Below the pieces are notes generated by a model. The model ran no database searches, had not been told where the DNA came from, and worked only from the letters and a program-made list of their open reading frames with translations. DNA of 64,000 nt, taken from positions 1,054,001 to 1,118,000 of the forward strand of contig NC_017075.1 in the NCBI RefSeq assembly GCF_000284255.1, given 5' to 3'. Every line of letters starts with the position of its first letter. The first letter of the stretch is position 1. Of this stretch, positions 26,837 to 35,709 are shown piece after piece. Position numbers and translations under genes: made by a program. This stretch comes from Rubrivivax gelatinosus IL144. Lineage in GTDB: Bacteria; Pseudomonadota; Gammaproteobacteria; Burkholderiales; Burkholderiaceae_C.

Positions 26837-28000
26837 TCAGCGCGGCGTGCGCCGCATCGCGGCCGGACGTTCGCCGATCACCAGGCGCACGTCGAGCGCG
26901 CGTTCGCCGCGCTGCACGCCGATCACCGCTTCCGAGCGCGGCTTGAGCGCCGCGACCGCCGACATCAGCTCGGTGGTGTTGCCCACCTCGGCGTCGCCGA
27001 TGCGCACGACGACGTCGCCCGGCTTCAGCCCGCCGCGGCTGGCCGGGCCGTCCTGCAGCACGCCGGTGATCAGCACGCCGCTGACCACCCGCAGGCCCAG
27101 GCTCTGCGCGATCTCGGGCGTCAGGTCGCGCGGCTCGACGCCGATCCAGCCGCGCGTCACGCGGCCCTCGCGCACGATGGCCTCCATCACCTGGCGCGCG
27201 GTGTCGACGGGGATCGCGAAGCCGATGCCCATGCTGCCGCCGCTGCGCGAGAAGATCGCGGTGTTGATGCCGACCAGGTTGCCCGCGACGTCGACCAGCG
27301 CGCCGCCGGAGTTGCCGGGGTTGATCGCGGCGTCGGTCTGGATGAAGTTTTCGAAGGTCGACAGGCCGAGCTGGTTGCGGCCCAGCGCGCTGACGATGCC
27401 GGCGGTGACGGTCTGGCCGACGTTGAACGGGTTGCCGATGGCCAGCACGACGTCGCCGACCTGCAGCGAGGGCGCGTCGCCGAAGGCGACGATCGGCAGC
27501 TTGTCGAGGTCGATCTTCAGCACCGCGAGGTCGGTCTCGGGGTCGGCGCCGATGACGCGCGCGCGCACCTGGCGGCCGTCAGCGAGCTGGACCTCGATCT
27601 CGTCGGCGCCTTCGATGACGTGGTTGTTCGTCAGCAGGTAGCCCTCGGGCGAGACGATGACGCCCGAACCCAGGCCGGTCTGCGCCCGCTGGCGCGCGGC
27701 CTCGTCGCCGAAGAAGAAGCGGAAACGCGGGTCGTCGGCGTGCGGGTTGCCTCGCGCCATCTTCGTCGCCACGATGCTGACCACCGCCGGCGTCGCCCGG
27801 CGCGCCGCGGCGCTGTAGCCGCCGGCGTGCACGCCGCCCGGGGCCGAGGCGGCCGGGGCGCTGGCCTGGACGATCGTCGGCCCGGGCAGCACCGGGGCAC
27901 TGCGCGGCAGCCACTCGGGCTTGAGCGTTTCGACGACGAAGAGCCCGCCCAGCGCGACGGTGACCGCCTGCGAGAATACGAGCCAGGTTCTGCGCAACAT
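26837..28000 (-). CDS. S1C serine protease of the HtrA/DegS-DegQ family
   Basis: 387 residues. An N-terminal membrane anchor (about 7-24, uncleaved type) is followed by a Ala/Pro linker, the trypsin-like domain with catalytic His127 (NNHVIEG), Asp157 (TDLAV) and Ser231 (NPGNSGG), and one PDZ domain (about 280-375). One PDZ plus a membrane anchor is the DegS layout, although betaproteobacterial forms are often called DegQ. It should act on misfolded or signalling envelope proteins in the periplasm. Its start overlaps the ATG alternative of the divergent NIF3 gene, so the promoter must lie within that neighbour's coding region. Confidence 0.92.
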   Translation of the reverse strand: MLRRTWLVFSQAVTVALGGLFVVETLKPEWLPRSAPVLPGPTIVQASAPAASAPGGVHAGGYSAAARRATPAVVSIVATKMARGNPHADDPRFRFFFGDEAARQRAQTGLGSGVIVSPEGYLLTNNHVIEGADEIEVQLADGRQVRARVIGADPETDLAVLKIDLDKLPIVAFGDAPSLQVGDVVLAIGNPFNVGQTVTAGIVSALGRNQLGLSTFENFIQTDAAINPGNSGGALVDVAGNLVGINTAIFSRSGGSMGIGFAIPVDTARQVMEAIVREGRVTRGWIGVEPRDLTPEIAQSLGLRVVSGVLITGVLQDGPASRGGLKPGDVVVRIGDAEVGNTTELMSAVAALKPRSEAVIGVQRGERALDVRLVIGERPAAMRRTPR

Positions 28001-28007
28001 GGAAGAG

Positions 28008-28014
28008 AAGGAGG
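28008..28014 (+). promoter_or_regulatory. Ribosome binding site that decides the NIF3 start
   Basis: AAGGAGG, eight bases before a GTG at 28023. An ATG at 27999 in the same frame has no Shine-Dalgarno, so the GTG is taken as the start and gives the family length. Confidence 0.7.
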
Positions 28015-28022
28015 CGGCGCCG

Positions 28023-28772
28023 GTGGCCGAGCTGAAAGAGATCGACGCCTTTCTCAAGGGGCTGCTGAAGCCCGAGGCGTTCCGGGATTATGGGCCGAAC
28101 GGCCTGCAGGTCGAGGGCCGCCCCGAGGTGCGCCGCATCGTCTCGGGCGTCAGCGCCAGCCGCGAGTTCATCGACGCCGGCATCGCCGCCGGCGCCGACC
28201 TGCTGTTCGTGCACCACGGCCTGTTCTGGCGCGGCCAGGACGGGCGCCTGACCGGCTGGCTGGGCGAGCGAGTGCGCCGGCTGATGAAGCACGACCTCAG
28301 CCTCGTCGCCTACCACCTGCCGCTGGACGCGCATGCCGAGTTCGGCAACAACGCCCAGCTGGGCTTGCGCCTCGGCCTCGTGGCCGACGCACGTTTCGGC
28401 GAGCAGGACATCGGCTTCATCGGCCCGGCAGCCGGCATCGCCGACGCCGCGGCGCTGGCGGCACGCGTCGAGCAGGCGCTGGCGCGCACGCCGCTGCTGC
28501 TGCCCGGCGACGGCCGGCCGCTGCAGCGCATCGCCTGGTGCACCGGCGGCGGCCAGGGCTACTTCGAGGCCGCGATCGCCGCCGGCGCCGACGCCTTCCT
28601 GACCGGCGAGGTCTCCGAGCCGCAGGCGCACCTGGCGCACGAGACCGGCGTCGCCTTCCTGGCCTGCGGCCACCACGCGACCGAACGCTACGGCGCGCCC
28701 GCGGCGGCGGCGGCGGTGGCGGCGCATTTCGGCCTGGAGCACCGCTTCATCGAGATCGTCAACCCGGTATGA
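28023..28772 (+). CDS. NIF3-like metal-binding protein (YbgI family)
   Basis: 249 residues (E. coli YbgI 247). Metal ligands of the family are visible in DLLFVHHGLFW and in HLAHETGVAFLACGHHATERYG near the C-terminus. NIF3 proteins form a toroidal hexamer with a dinuclear metal site; they have been described as GTP cyclohydrolase 1 type 2-like but the role is not settled. It lies divergently from the DegS-like gene and its end overlaps pdxA (ATGA). Confidence 0.9.
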   Translation: MAELKEIDAFLKGLLKPEAFRDYGPNGLQVEGRPEVRRIVSGVSASREFIDAGIAAGADLLFVHHGLFWRGQDGRLTGWLGERVRRLMKHDLSLVAYHLPLDAHAEFGNNAQLGLRLGLVADARFGEQDIGFIGPAAGIADAAALAARVEQALARTPLLLPGDGRPLQRIAWCTGGGQGYFEAAIAAGADAFLTGEVSEPQAHLAHETGVAFLACGHHATERYGAPAAAAAVAAHFGLEHRFIEIVNPV

Positions 28773-29758
28773 GCGCGCCGCTGCTGATCACGATGGGCGA
28801 CGCCGCCGGCGTCGGCCCGGAGATCATCGCCGCCGCCTTCCGCCAGGGCGAGGCCGAAGGCTGCGTCGTCGTCGGCGACCCGGCGGTGCTGCGCCGCGCC
28901 GGTGCCGGCATCGTCGCGGTGATCGACTCGCCGGCCGACCTGGCCGCGGTGCCGCCCGGTTGCGTGCCGGTGCTGGTGCCACCCGGCCTGCCCGAGGGCC
29001 TGGCGGCGCTGCCCTGGGGGCGCATCGACGCGCGTGCCGGCGCCGCGGCCGCGGCCTGCATCGAGGAAGCCGTGCGCCGCGTGCGCGCCGGCGAGGGCGG
29101 GGCGGTCGTCACCGCGCCGATCCACAAGGAGGCGCTGGCGGCCGCCGGCGTGCATTTCCCCGGCCACACCGAGATGCTGCAGGCGCTGGCCGCCGACGGC
29201 GGCGAGCCGCCGCCGGTGCGCATGATGCTGGCCAACGACGAGCTGCGCGTCGTGCTGGTGACGATCCACGTCGCGCTGCGCCAGGCGATCGAGCAGGTGA
29301 GCTACGACGCCGTGCTGCAGACGCTGCGCATCGCCCACGCCGCGGCGGCCGCCTGGGGCCAGGCGCGGCCGCGCATCGCGGTGGCCGGGCTGAACCCGCA
29401 CGCCGGCGAAGGCGGGCTCTTCGGCCGCGAGGAGATCGAGATCATCGCCCCGGCCATCGAGGCGGCGCGCGTCGAAGGCGTGGACGCCAGCGGCCCGTTC
29501 CCGCCGGACACGGTGTTCATGCGCGCCCGCCGCGGTGCCTTCGACCTCGTCGTCGCGATGACGCACGACCACGGCCTGATCCCGGTGAAGTACCTGGGTG
29601 TGGAGCAGGGCGTCAACGTCACGCTGGGCCTGCCTTTCGTGCGCACCAGCCCCGACCACGGCACCGCGTTCGACATCGCGGGGCAGGGCCGGGCCGATCC
29701 TTCCAGCCTGGTGGCGGCGATCCGCTGGGCGCGCGCCGCGCTGGCCGCGCGGGCCTGA
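28769..29758 (+). CDS. pdxA: 4-hydroxythreonine-4-phosphate dehydrogenase
   Basis: 329 residues. NAD-dependent oxidation of 4-phosphohydroxy-threonine in the DXP-dependent pyridoxal phosphate pathway. The N-terminal MGDAAGVGPEII, the metal-site histidine in FPGHTEML, and the substrate loop TAPIHKEAL identify it. The C-terminal TSPDHGTAFDIAG is also conserved. Coupled to NIF3 by overlap. Its stop interlocks with that of the convergent DUF1631 gene (TGA-T-TCA) inside the palindrome GGGCCTGATTCAGGCCC. Confidence 0.96.
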   Translation: MSAPLLITMGDAAGVGPEIIAAAFRQGEAEGCVVVGDPAVLRRAGAGIVAVIDSPADLAAVPPGCVPVLVPPGLPEGLAALPWGRIDARAGAAAAACIEEAVRRVRAGEGGAVVTAPIHKEALAAAGVHFPGHTEMLQALAADGGEPPPVRMMLANDELRVVLVTIHVALRQAIEQVSYDAVLQTLRIAHAAAAAWGQARPRIAVAGLNPHAGEGGLFGREEIEIIAPAIEAARVEGVDASGPFPPDTVFMRARRGAFDLVVAMTHDHGLIPVKYLGVEQGVNVTLGLPFVRTSPDHGTAFDIAGQGRADPSSLVAAIRWARAALAARA

Positions 29759-29759
29759 T

Positions 29760-32087
29760 TCAGGCCCCGGCGCTGCCCATCGCGGCGAGCTGGCGCCGCG
29801 CGCGTGCCGTCGCGCGTTCGAGCAGGTAGGCGTTCTCGTAGGCGCGCAGGCGCCCGGTCTCGCACAGCCGCACGAGCATGCGCTGGGTCAGCGAGACCGT
29901 CTCCTTGTGGCGCGTGCCGTGGTGGAAGACGAAGAACGTGCGCCCGGCGCTGACGTGCACCAGCCGCACCTTCTGCCAGGCCTCGCCGATGTGCATGCGG
30001 TAGGCGAAGCCGACCTGCACGTGTTCGGCCAGCGCCCGGCCTTCGGTCGGCTCCACCGGCTCGGACGGCGTCGGCAGGCCGCCGATCGCGGTGTCGGCCG
30101 TGGTCACCGGCGCGTCCTCGCCGATGACGATGTCGATCTGGCCGTTCCAGTCGATCTGGCTTTCGTCGACGAGGCCGACACGCGCGGCTTCCTCGGCGCT
30201 GAAGCTGGGCTCGGCGATGACCTCGTCGAGCACCGGCAGGTTGGCCGGCGCGGCCCGCAGCGCCTCGCGCGAGGGCAGCGGGCGCTGCAGCGCGCCGTCG
30301 ACTTCGCGCGCCAGCAGGTTGATGTCCAGCGGCCGCACCGGCTGCGCCTTCAGCGACTCGGCGTGCGCCGGCAGCAGCCGGCCGAAGAACTCGCGCCGCG
30401 AGGCCTCGGGCCAGCCGATCAGGTCCAGGCCTTCGCCCAGGTCCTTCATCAGCTTGGGCAGCTCGGCGAGAAAACTCTTGCGCTGCGCCGACGAGGTCTT
30501 GGGCTGCACGCTCATGAAGAGCTCGCGGCCGACCTGGCGCAGGCGGCGCACCGACTCGGCCTCGGCGCCGTCGCGCTCGCTGGCGGCGACGACGGCCTGG
30601 CTCCAGACCTGGCTGATGAAGTCGCGCAGGAACTCCGGCGCCGACAGGCCCTTCAGCTCGCCGTGCAGCTGCTGCGCGTAGAGCTGGCGCAGGCGCAGCT
30701 CGTCTTCCTTGGCGGCCAGCAGTTCGGCGGCGTCGCCCTGCGCGCGCACCTCGTCGCGGCCCTGCTCGGCGACGAAGGCCTCGAGCGCCGCGAGCTTGCT
30801 CTGGTAGAGCTCGAGCTGGTCGAAGTCGCCCTGCACGACCTCGTCGACGAGTTCGCGGATGCGGCCCAGCACACGCTGCGCGCCGGCGTCGCCGATGTCG
30901 TCGAAGCCCGCGCCCAGCGAGGCGATGCGGTTGACGAAGCGGCGCACCGGGTGGCGGCGCGACGAGAAGAAGCTGGGGTCGCCGAGCGCCGCACGCAGCA
31001 CCGGCAGCTGCAGCCGCGCGATCTCGCGTGCGATCTGCGGCGGCACCTTCGGGTCCGACAGGATCTGGTCGAACAGGCTGCCGATGACGTCGATGACCAT
31101 CAGGTCGAGCGAGCCGCCGGCGGCCTGGCGCAGCTCGTCGCGATGGGCGTGGATCAGGTTGGGCAGCGCCGGCCCGCCGGCCAGGCCGGCGTCGGCGGCA
31201 TCGGCCATCGCCGCGGCTTCGGCGAAGGCGATGCGGCGCATCAAGGCCATCATCGCCGGGTCGACGTCGCCCAGCGGCGTGCCGCGGCCGGCGGCGTGGC
31301 CGGAGCGTGTGCTCGGGCCGAAGCTGCTGCCGCTGCGGCGGCTGCCCCAGCGGCTGTCGACCTCGGGGCCGAGCGCCGCGCGCTCGGATTCGGCGGCGCG
31401 TTCGGAGGCGCCGAAGCCGGTGCTCGGCGCGCCGCTGCGCGACTCGGTGTTGCGCACGGTCAGCCCGGCCGGCTGCACGCCGGCGCGGCGCAGGTCGGCG
31501 ACGATCTCGGCATAGGTGCTGCGCAGCAGCGTGCCCAGCGAACGCGCCATCTCCCGGGCCAGCGCGTCGCGCACCTCGGGGCGGTCGGAGACGGTCTCCA
31601 CCGCCTGGTACATCGCGTGGCCGACGACTTCGGGGCGCAGCGGGTTGCGCTCGCGCTCGCCGCCGGCGCTGCCCAGCAGCGCGCCGACGTAGGCGCCTAG
31701 TTCGCGCAGCTCCCATTCGCAGGCGTGCGCGGCTTCCAGGCCGAAACGTTCGGCGGCGACCTCGATCTCGAGTTCGCGGTCCTCGACGAGGCGCAGCGAC
31801 TCCCAGCTCGGGCTCTGCGTGGAGTCCTCGCCGCTGCGCGGCGCGACCTCGCGCAGCACGCGGCGGTCGAACTCCTCGTTGAAGGCCAGCGCGAAGACGG
31901 CCGACTTGCGGTTGAGCTCGAACTGCGCGCCGAGCAGGCCGTCGCGCTGGAACGCGTTGTTGGACGCGAGGGCGGCGAGGCCCAGGCTCTCGATCGTGCG
32001 TTCGGTGGCCTGACGCGCCGCCAGCTTGATGCGCTGGACGGCGGCCTCGAGGGCGGCGGGCAGGCGGTGGACGGGGTGCGGGTTCAT
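29760..32087 (-). CDS. DUF1631-family protein of unknown function
   Basis: 775 residues, cytoplasmic by sequence (no signal peptide or membrane helix). It matches the DUF1631 proteins (often named thymidine phosphorylase by old mis-annotation). Visible are long helical stretches, a low-complexity segment rich in Ser, Arg and Gly (about 205-265), and a C-terminal part (about 690-770) with TEGRALAEHVQVGFAYRMH and FVFHHGTRHKETVSLTQRML, which looks like a PilZ-like beta domain, though I cannot confirm it. No function is known to me. Confidence 0.85.
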   Translation of the reverse strand: MNPHPVHRLPAALEAAVQRIKLAARQATERTIESLGLAALASNNAFQRDGLLGAQFELNRKSAVFALAFNEEFDRRVLREVAPRSGEDSTQSPSWESLRLVEDRELEIEVAAERFGLEAAHACEWELRELGAYVGALLGSAGGERERNPLRPEVVGHAMYQAVETVSDRPEVRDALAREMARSLGTLLRSTYAEIVADLRRAGVQPAGLTVRNTESRSGAPSTGFGASERAAESERAALGPEVDSRWGSRRSGSSFGPSTRSGHAAGRGTPLGDVDPAMMALMRRIAFAEAAAMADAADAGLAGGPALPNLIHAHRDELRQAAGGSLDLMVIDVIGSLFDQILSDPKVPPQIAREIARLQLPVLRAALGDPSFFSSRRHPVRRFVNRIASLGAGFDDIGDAGAQRVLGRIRELVDEVVQGDFDQLELYQSKLAALEAFVAEQGRDEVRAQGDAAELLAAKEDELRLRQLYAQQLHGELKGLSAPEFLRDFISQVWSQAVVAASERDGAEAESVRRLRQVGRELFMSVQPKTSSAQRKSFLAELPKLMKDLGEGLDLIGWPEASRREFFGRLLPAHAESLKAQPVRPLDINLLAREVDGALQRPLPSREALRAAPANLPVLDEVIAEPSFSAEEAARVGLVDESQIDWNGQIDIVIGEDAPVTTADTAIGGLPTPSEPVEPTEGRALAEHVQVGFAYRMHIGEAWQKVRLVHVSAGRTFFVFHHGTRHKETVSLTQRMLVRLCETGRLRAYENAYLLERATARARRQLAAMGSAGA

Positions 32088-32138
32088 TCGGGCGGCAGTC
32101 CCCCGAGTATGCGGCAACTGCCGCCGGCCGCCCCCGGT

Positions 32139-32561
32139 TTACTTGCGCGCCAGCGCGTCGCGGATCTCGCGCAGCAGCAGCACGTCCTCGGGTGTCGGCG
32201 CGGGCGCCGGCGGCGGGGGCGGCGGCGCGTTGCGCTTGATGCGGTTGATCTGCTTGACCATCACGAAGATGATGAAGGCCAGGATCACGAAGTTCACCGA
32301 CACGGTGATGAAGCTGCCGTAGGCGAAGACCGCGCCGCCCTTCTTGGCCTCGGCCAGCGTCGTCGCCGTCTGGCCCGCCAGCGGGATGAAGTAGTTGCTG
32401 AAGTCCAGCCCGCCGACGACGCGACCGACCAGCGGCATGATGACGTCGCCGACGAGGGACTCGACGATCTTGCCGAAGGCGCCGCCGATGATCACGCCGA
32501 CGGCGAGATCGACGACGTTGCCCTTGGTGGCGAACTCCTTGAATTCCGATGCGAAGCTCAT
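32139..32561 (-). CDS. mscL: Large-conductance mechanosensitive channel
   Basis: 140 residues. The N-terminal amphipathic helix ([24 protein letters not shown]) and TM1 pore constriction, a periplasmic loop and TM2 ([18 protein letters not shown]) are those of MscL, the emergency valve that opens at high membrane tension. A run of prolines follows TM2 and precedes the cytoplasmic C-terminal helix ([13 protein letters not shown]). AGGAGG lies before the start. Transcribed divergently from petA. Confidence 0.97.
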   Translation of the reverse strand: MSFASEFKEFATKGNVVDLAVGVIIGGAFGKIVESLVGDVIMPLVGRVVGGLDFSNYFIPLAGQTATTLAEAKKGGAVFAYGSFITVSVNFVILAFIIFVMVKQINRIKRNAPPPPPPAPAPTPEDVLLLREIRDALARK

Positions 32562-32700
32562 CCGAGCCCCCTCCTGCTGGTCTTGAATCGGTGGATCGGC
32601 CCCGGTCGGCAAGTGGCCCGGAGCCTCGCGACGACGGTAGGACGAGGCATAGACCGCGTCAAGCACGCCAGTGAGCGGCGGATGCCCCTTCGGCGTCGGC

Positions 32701-32706
32701 TAGAAT
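32701..32706 (+). promoter_or_regulatory. Candidate -10 element (TAGAAT) of petABC
   Basis: TAGAATC stands out in the GC-rich 193-base gap between mscL and petA, 48 bases before the petA start. No obvious -35 at 17 bases. The gap contains no other structure I can assign. Confidence 0.4.
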
Positions 32707-32754
32707 CACGGGTTGACCCGAATCTCCCCTCCCGAGCAACACCCGAGGACATCC

Positions 32755-33351
32755 ATGAGTGACGCTGCCGTCGACCAAGGACGACGCACCTGGATCGCCA
32801 TCACCTGCGGCGCTGGTGCCGTTGGTGGCGCGGCGGTCGCCGTTCCGTTCGTCAGCACTTTTGCGCCTTCCGAACGGGCCCGCGCCGCGGGCGCGCCGGT
32901 CGAAGTCGACATCAGCAAGCTGGCCCCCGGTGACCGCATGACCGTCGAATGGCGCGGCAAGCCGGTCTGGATCCTGCGCCGCACGCCGGAGCAGATCGAC
33001 CAGCTGAAGACGCTCGACAGCCAGCTGGCCGACCCGAACTCCGAGCGCAAGGCTTACCCGATCCCGGATTACGCCAAGAACACGGGCCGCTCGATCAAGC
33101 CCGAGTACCTGGTCGTGATCGGCATCTGCACGCACCTGGGCTGCTCGCCCGGCGGCGTCGCCAAGGGCAGCGGCAACGCCAGCGTGCCCGCCGACTGGCC
33201 GGGCGGCTTCCTGTGCCCCTGCCACGGCTCGACCTTCGACCTGGCCGGCCGCGTCTTCAAGAACAAGCCCGCGCCGGACAACCTCGAAGTGCCGCCGCAC
33301 ATGTACCTGTCCGACACCGTTCTGCTGATCGGTGAGGACAAGAAGGCCTGA
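32755..33351 (+). CDS. petA: Ubiquinol-cytochrome c reductase Rieske iron-sulfur subunit
   Basis: 198 residues, one of the three bc1 complex subunits moving electrons from ubiquinol to cytochrome c1. The [2Fe-2S] ligands are in CTHLGC and CPCHGSTFD. The N-terminus has a twin arginine (DQGRRTWIAI, Arg10-Arg11) followed by a hydrophobic anchor, so it is probably inserted by the Tat system encoded at 25282-26814. An upstream in-frame ATG (32713) would add 14 non-conserved residues; CGAGGAC before the chosen ATG serves as ribosome binding site. Confidence 0.97.
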   Translation: MSDAAVDQGRRTWIAITCGAGAVGGAAVAVPFVSTFAPSERARAAGAPVEVDISKLAPGDRMTVEWRGKPVWILRRTPEQIDQLKTLDSQLADPNSERKAYPIPDYAKNTGRSIKPEYLVVIGICTHLGCSPGGVAKGSGNASVPADWPGGFLCPCHGSTFDLAGRVFKNKPAPDNLEVPPHMYLSDTVLLIGEDKKA

Positions 33352-33383
33352 CGCCGCAAACCACGAAGTCCGAGGTCAATTCG

Positions 33384-34784
33384 ATGGCTGAATTCAAGCA
33401 AGCGCGGCCGGGTGCGCCGATGGCCGAGCAGTTCATGACATGGGTGGACAACCGGTTCCCGGCCACCAAGCTCTTCAAGGAGCACATGTCGGAGTACTAC
33501 GCGCCGAAGAACTTCAACGTCTGGTACTTCTTCGGCTCGCTGGCGATGCTGGTCCTCGTGATCCAGATCGTCACCGGCATCTTCCTCGTGATGCACTACA
33601 AGCCTGACGCGGCGGTCGCCTTCGCGTCGGTCGAGTACATCATGCGCGACGTGCCCTGGGGCTGGCTGGTGCGCTACATGCACTCGACCGGCGCCTCGGC
33701 GTTCTTCATCGTCGTGTACCTGCACATGTTCCGCGGGATGATCTACGGCAGCTACCGCAAGCCGCGCGAGCTGGTGTGGATCTTCGGCTGCGCGATCTTC
33801 CTCGCGCTGATGGCCGAAGCCTTCATGGGCTACCTGCTGCCGTGGGGCCAGATGAGCTACTGGGGCGCGCAGGTCATCATCAACCTGTTCTCGGCGATCC
33901 CCTTCGTCGGCAACGACCTGTCGCTGCTGATCCGCGGCGACTTCGTCGTCGGCGACGCGACGCTCAACCGCTTCTTCAGCTTCCACGTCATCGCCGTGCC
34001 GCTGGTGCTGCTGGGCCTGGTCGTCGCGCACATCATCGCGCTGCACGAAGTGGGTTCGAACAACCCCGACGGCATCGAGATCAAGGCGCTGAAGGACGAC
34101 AAGGGCATCCCGCTGGACGGCATCCCCTTCCATCCGTACTACACGGTGCACGACATCTACGGCGTGGCGATCTTCCTGATCCTCTACAGCGCCGTGCTGT
34201 TCTTCGCGCCCGAAGGCGGCGGCTACTTCCTGGAGTTCAACAACTTCATCCCGGCCGACCCGCTGAAGACCCCGGCGCACATCGCCCCGGTGTGGTACTT
34301 CACGCCGTTCTATTCGATGCTGCGCGCGGTGACCGACGACATGGTCACGGTGCTCGTCGTGCTGATCGCGATCGCCGGCGTGCTGGGCTTCGTCAAGGGC
34401 GGCTTCAAGGGCATCTGGAAGTTCGCCCCGCTGGTCGGCGCGATCGTGCTGGTGGCGCTGCTGAAGACCTTCGACGCCAAGTTCTGGGGCGTCGTCGTGA
34501 TGGGCGTCGCGGTGCTGATCCTCTTCTTCCTGCCCTGGCTGGACCGCAGCCCGGTGAAGTCGATCCGCTACCGTCCGGCGTGGCACAAGGCCGTCTACGC
34601 GGTGTTCGTCGTCAACTTCCTCGTCCTCGGCTACTACGGCATCCAGCCGCCGTCGGCCGCCGGCTCGATCATCTCGATGGTCGGCACGCTGTTCTACATG
34701 GGCTTCTTCCTGCTGATGCCCTGGTGGAGCCGCATCGGCGAGTTCAAGCCGGTGCCTGAGCGCGTGACCTTCCGCGCCCACTGA
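33384..34784 (+). CDS. petB: Cytochrome b of the bc1 complex
   Basis: 466 residues, eight or more membrane helices. Haem-ligand histidines are in TM2 and TM4 (RYMHSTGAS ... FFIVVYLHMFRG; FFSFHVIAVPLVLLGLVVAHIIALHE), and the quinol-site PEW-like region is near the WYFTPFYSMLRA block. The gene is between petA (32 bases) and petC (27 bases) in the usual order. The last 70 residues include additional membrane segments. Confidence 0.97.
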   Translation: MAEFKQARPGAPMAEQFMTWVDNRFPATKLFKEHMSEYYAPKNFNVWYFFGSLAMLVLVIQIVTGIFLVMHYKPDAAVAFASVEYIMRDVPWGWLVRYMHSTGASAFFIVVYLHMFRGMIYGSYRKPRELVWIFGCAIFLALMAEAFMGYLLPWGQMSYWGAQVIINLFSAIPFVGNDLSLLIRGDFVVGDATLNRFFSFHVIAVPLVLLGLVVAHIIALHEVGSNNPDGIEIKALKDDKGIPLDGIPFHPYYTVHDIYGVAIFLILYSAVLFFAPEGGGYFLEFNNFIPADPLKTPAHIAPVWYFTPFYSMLRAVTDDMVTVLVVLIAIAGVLGFVKGGFKGIWKFAPLVGAIVLVALLKTFDAKFWGVVVMGVAVLILFFLPWLDRSPVKSIRYRPAWHKAVYAVFVVNFLVLGYYGIQPPSAAGSIISMVGTLFYMGFFLLMPWWSRIGEFKPVPERVTFRAH

Positions 34785-34811
34785 GCCGACGAGAGCGGAG
34801 TCCTAGACACC

Positions 34812-35582
34812 ATGAAGAAACTGATCCTCTCCCTGCTCGCCAGCCTGGCGCTCCTCGGTGCGGCTCACGCCAACACCGGCGGGCCGGCCTGGGACAAGTT
34901 CCCCAGCGAACGCCTGAACGACCAGGCGGCGCTGCAGCGCGGTGCGCAGACCTTCGTCAACTACTGCCTGAACTGCCATTCGGCGTCGTACGTGCGGTAC
35001 AACCGCCTGCGCGACATCGGCCTGACCGAGCAGCAGATCCGCGACAACCTGATCCTCACCGGCGTGAAGGTCGGTGAGCTGATGAACAGCGCCATCGATC
35101 CGCGCGACGCCAAGGAATGGTTCGGCGCCACGCCGCCGGACCTGTCGCTGGTGGCGCGTTCGCGTGCCGACGGCTCCAAGGGCAGCGGCGCCGACTACCT
35201 CTACACCTACCTGCGTGGCTTCTACCGCGACGACAGCCGTCCCACCGGCTGGAACAACCTCGTCTTCCCGGCCGTCGGCATGCCGCACGCGCTGTGGGAA
35301 CTGCAGGGCACGCAGCGTGCGGTGTTCGAGGAAGAGAAGGACGCGCACGATCCGGCCAAGGTCACGCACGTGTTCAAGGGCTTCGAGCTCGAGACCCCGG
35401 GCAAGATGAACAAGGCCGAGTACGACGCCACCGTCGCCGACCTCGTCGCGTTCATGACCTGGATGTCCGAGCCGGTCCGCAGCACCCGCACCCAGTTGGG
35501 CATCGGCGTGCTGATCTTCCTGGCGATCTTCACCGTGATCGCCTGGCGCCTGAACGCGGTGTATTGGAAGGACGTCAAGTAG
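34812..35582 (+). CDS. petC: Cytochrome c1
   Basis: 256 residues. A cleavable signal peptide (ending AHA near residue 20) precedes the haem c site C52-L-N-C55-H56. The sixth-ligand Met is in the GMPHALW region. A single C-terminal helix (LGIGVLIFLAIFTVIAWRLNAVYW) anchors the protein with the haem domain in the periplasm. Third gene of the bc1 operon; a strong terminator-like hairpin follows. Confidence 0.97.
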   Translation: MKKLILSLLASLALLGAAHANTGGPAWDKFPSERLNDQAALQRGAQTFVNYCLNCHSASYVRYNRLRDIGLTEQQIRDNLILTGVKVGELMNSAIDPRDAKEWFGATPPDLSLVARSRADGSKGSGADYLYTYLRGFYRDDSRPTGWNNLVFPAVGMPHALWELQGTQRAVFEEEKDAHDPAKVTHVFKGFELETPGKMNKAEYDATVADLVAFMTWMSEPVRSTRTQLGIGVLIFLAIFTVIAWRLNAVYWKDVK

Positions 35583-35619
35583 ACGTCCGCCACGCCCGGC
35601 GGTCGGCCGGGCCATGGAG

Positions 35620-35661
35620 CGCAGTGGCAGCCTTCGGGCGACCACTGCGTTTGCTTCTTTT
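35620..35661 (+). terminator. Hairpin with TTCG loop and T-rich tail after petC
   Basis: CGCAGTGG (35620-35627) pairs with CCACTGCG (35642-35649); inside, GCC/GGC closes a TTCG loop, with a 2x2 internal mismatch between. The stem is followed by TTTGCTTCTTTT. It looks like a factor-independent terminator or attenuator separating petABC from sspAB. GGGGCC/GGCCCC repeats just downstream (35666-35704) could form a second hairpin up to the sspA start. Confidence 0.65.
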
Positions 35662-35709
35662 GACGCGGGGCCCGTCTGGCCCCCAACTGACGATTGAGGG
35701 CCCCACGCC

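Noticed and set aside
27999..28001. ATG start for NIF3
   Set aside because: No Shine-Dalgarno and eight extra residues; the GTG at 28023 has AAGGAGG at correct spacing and gives the family length.
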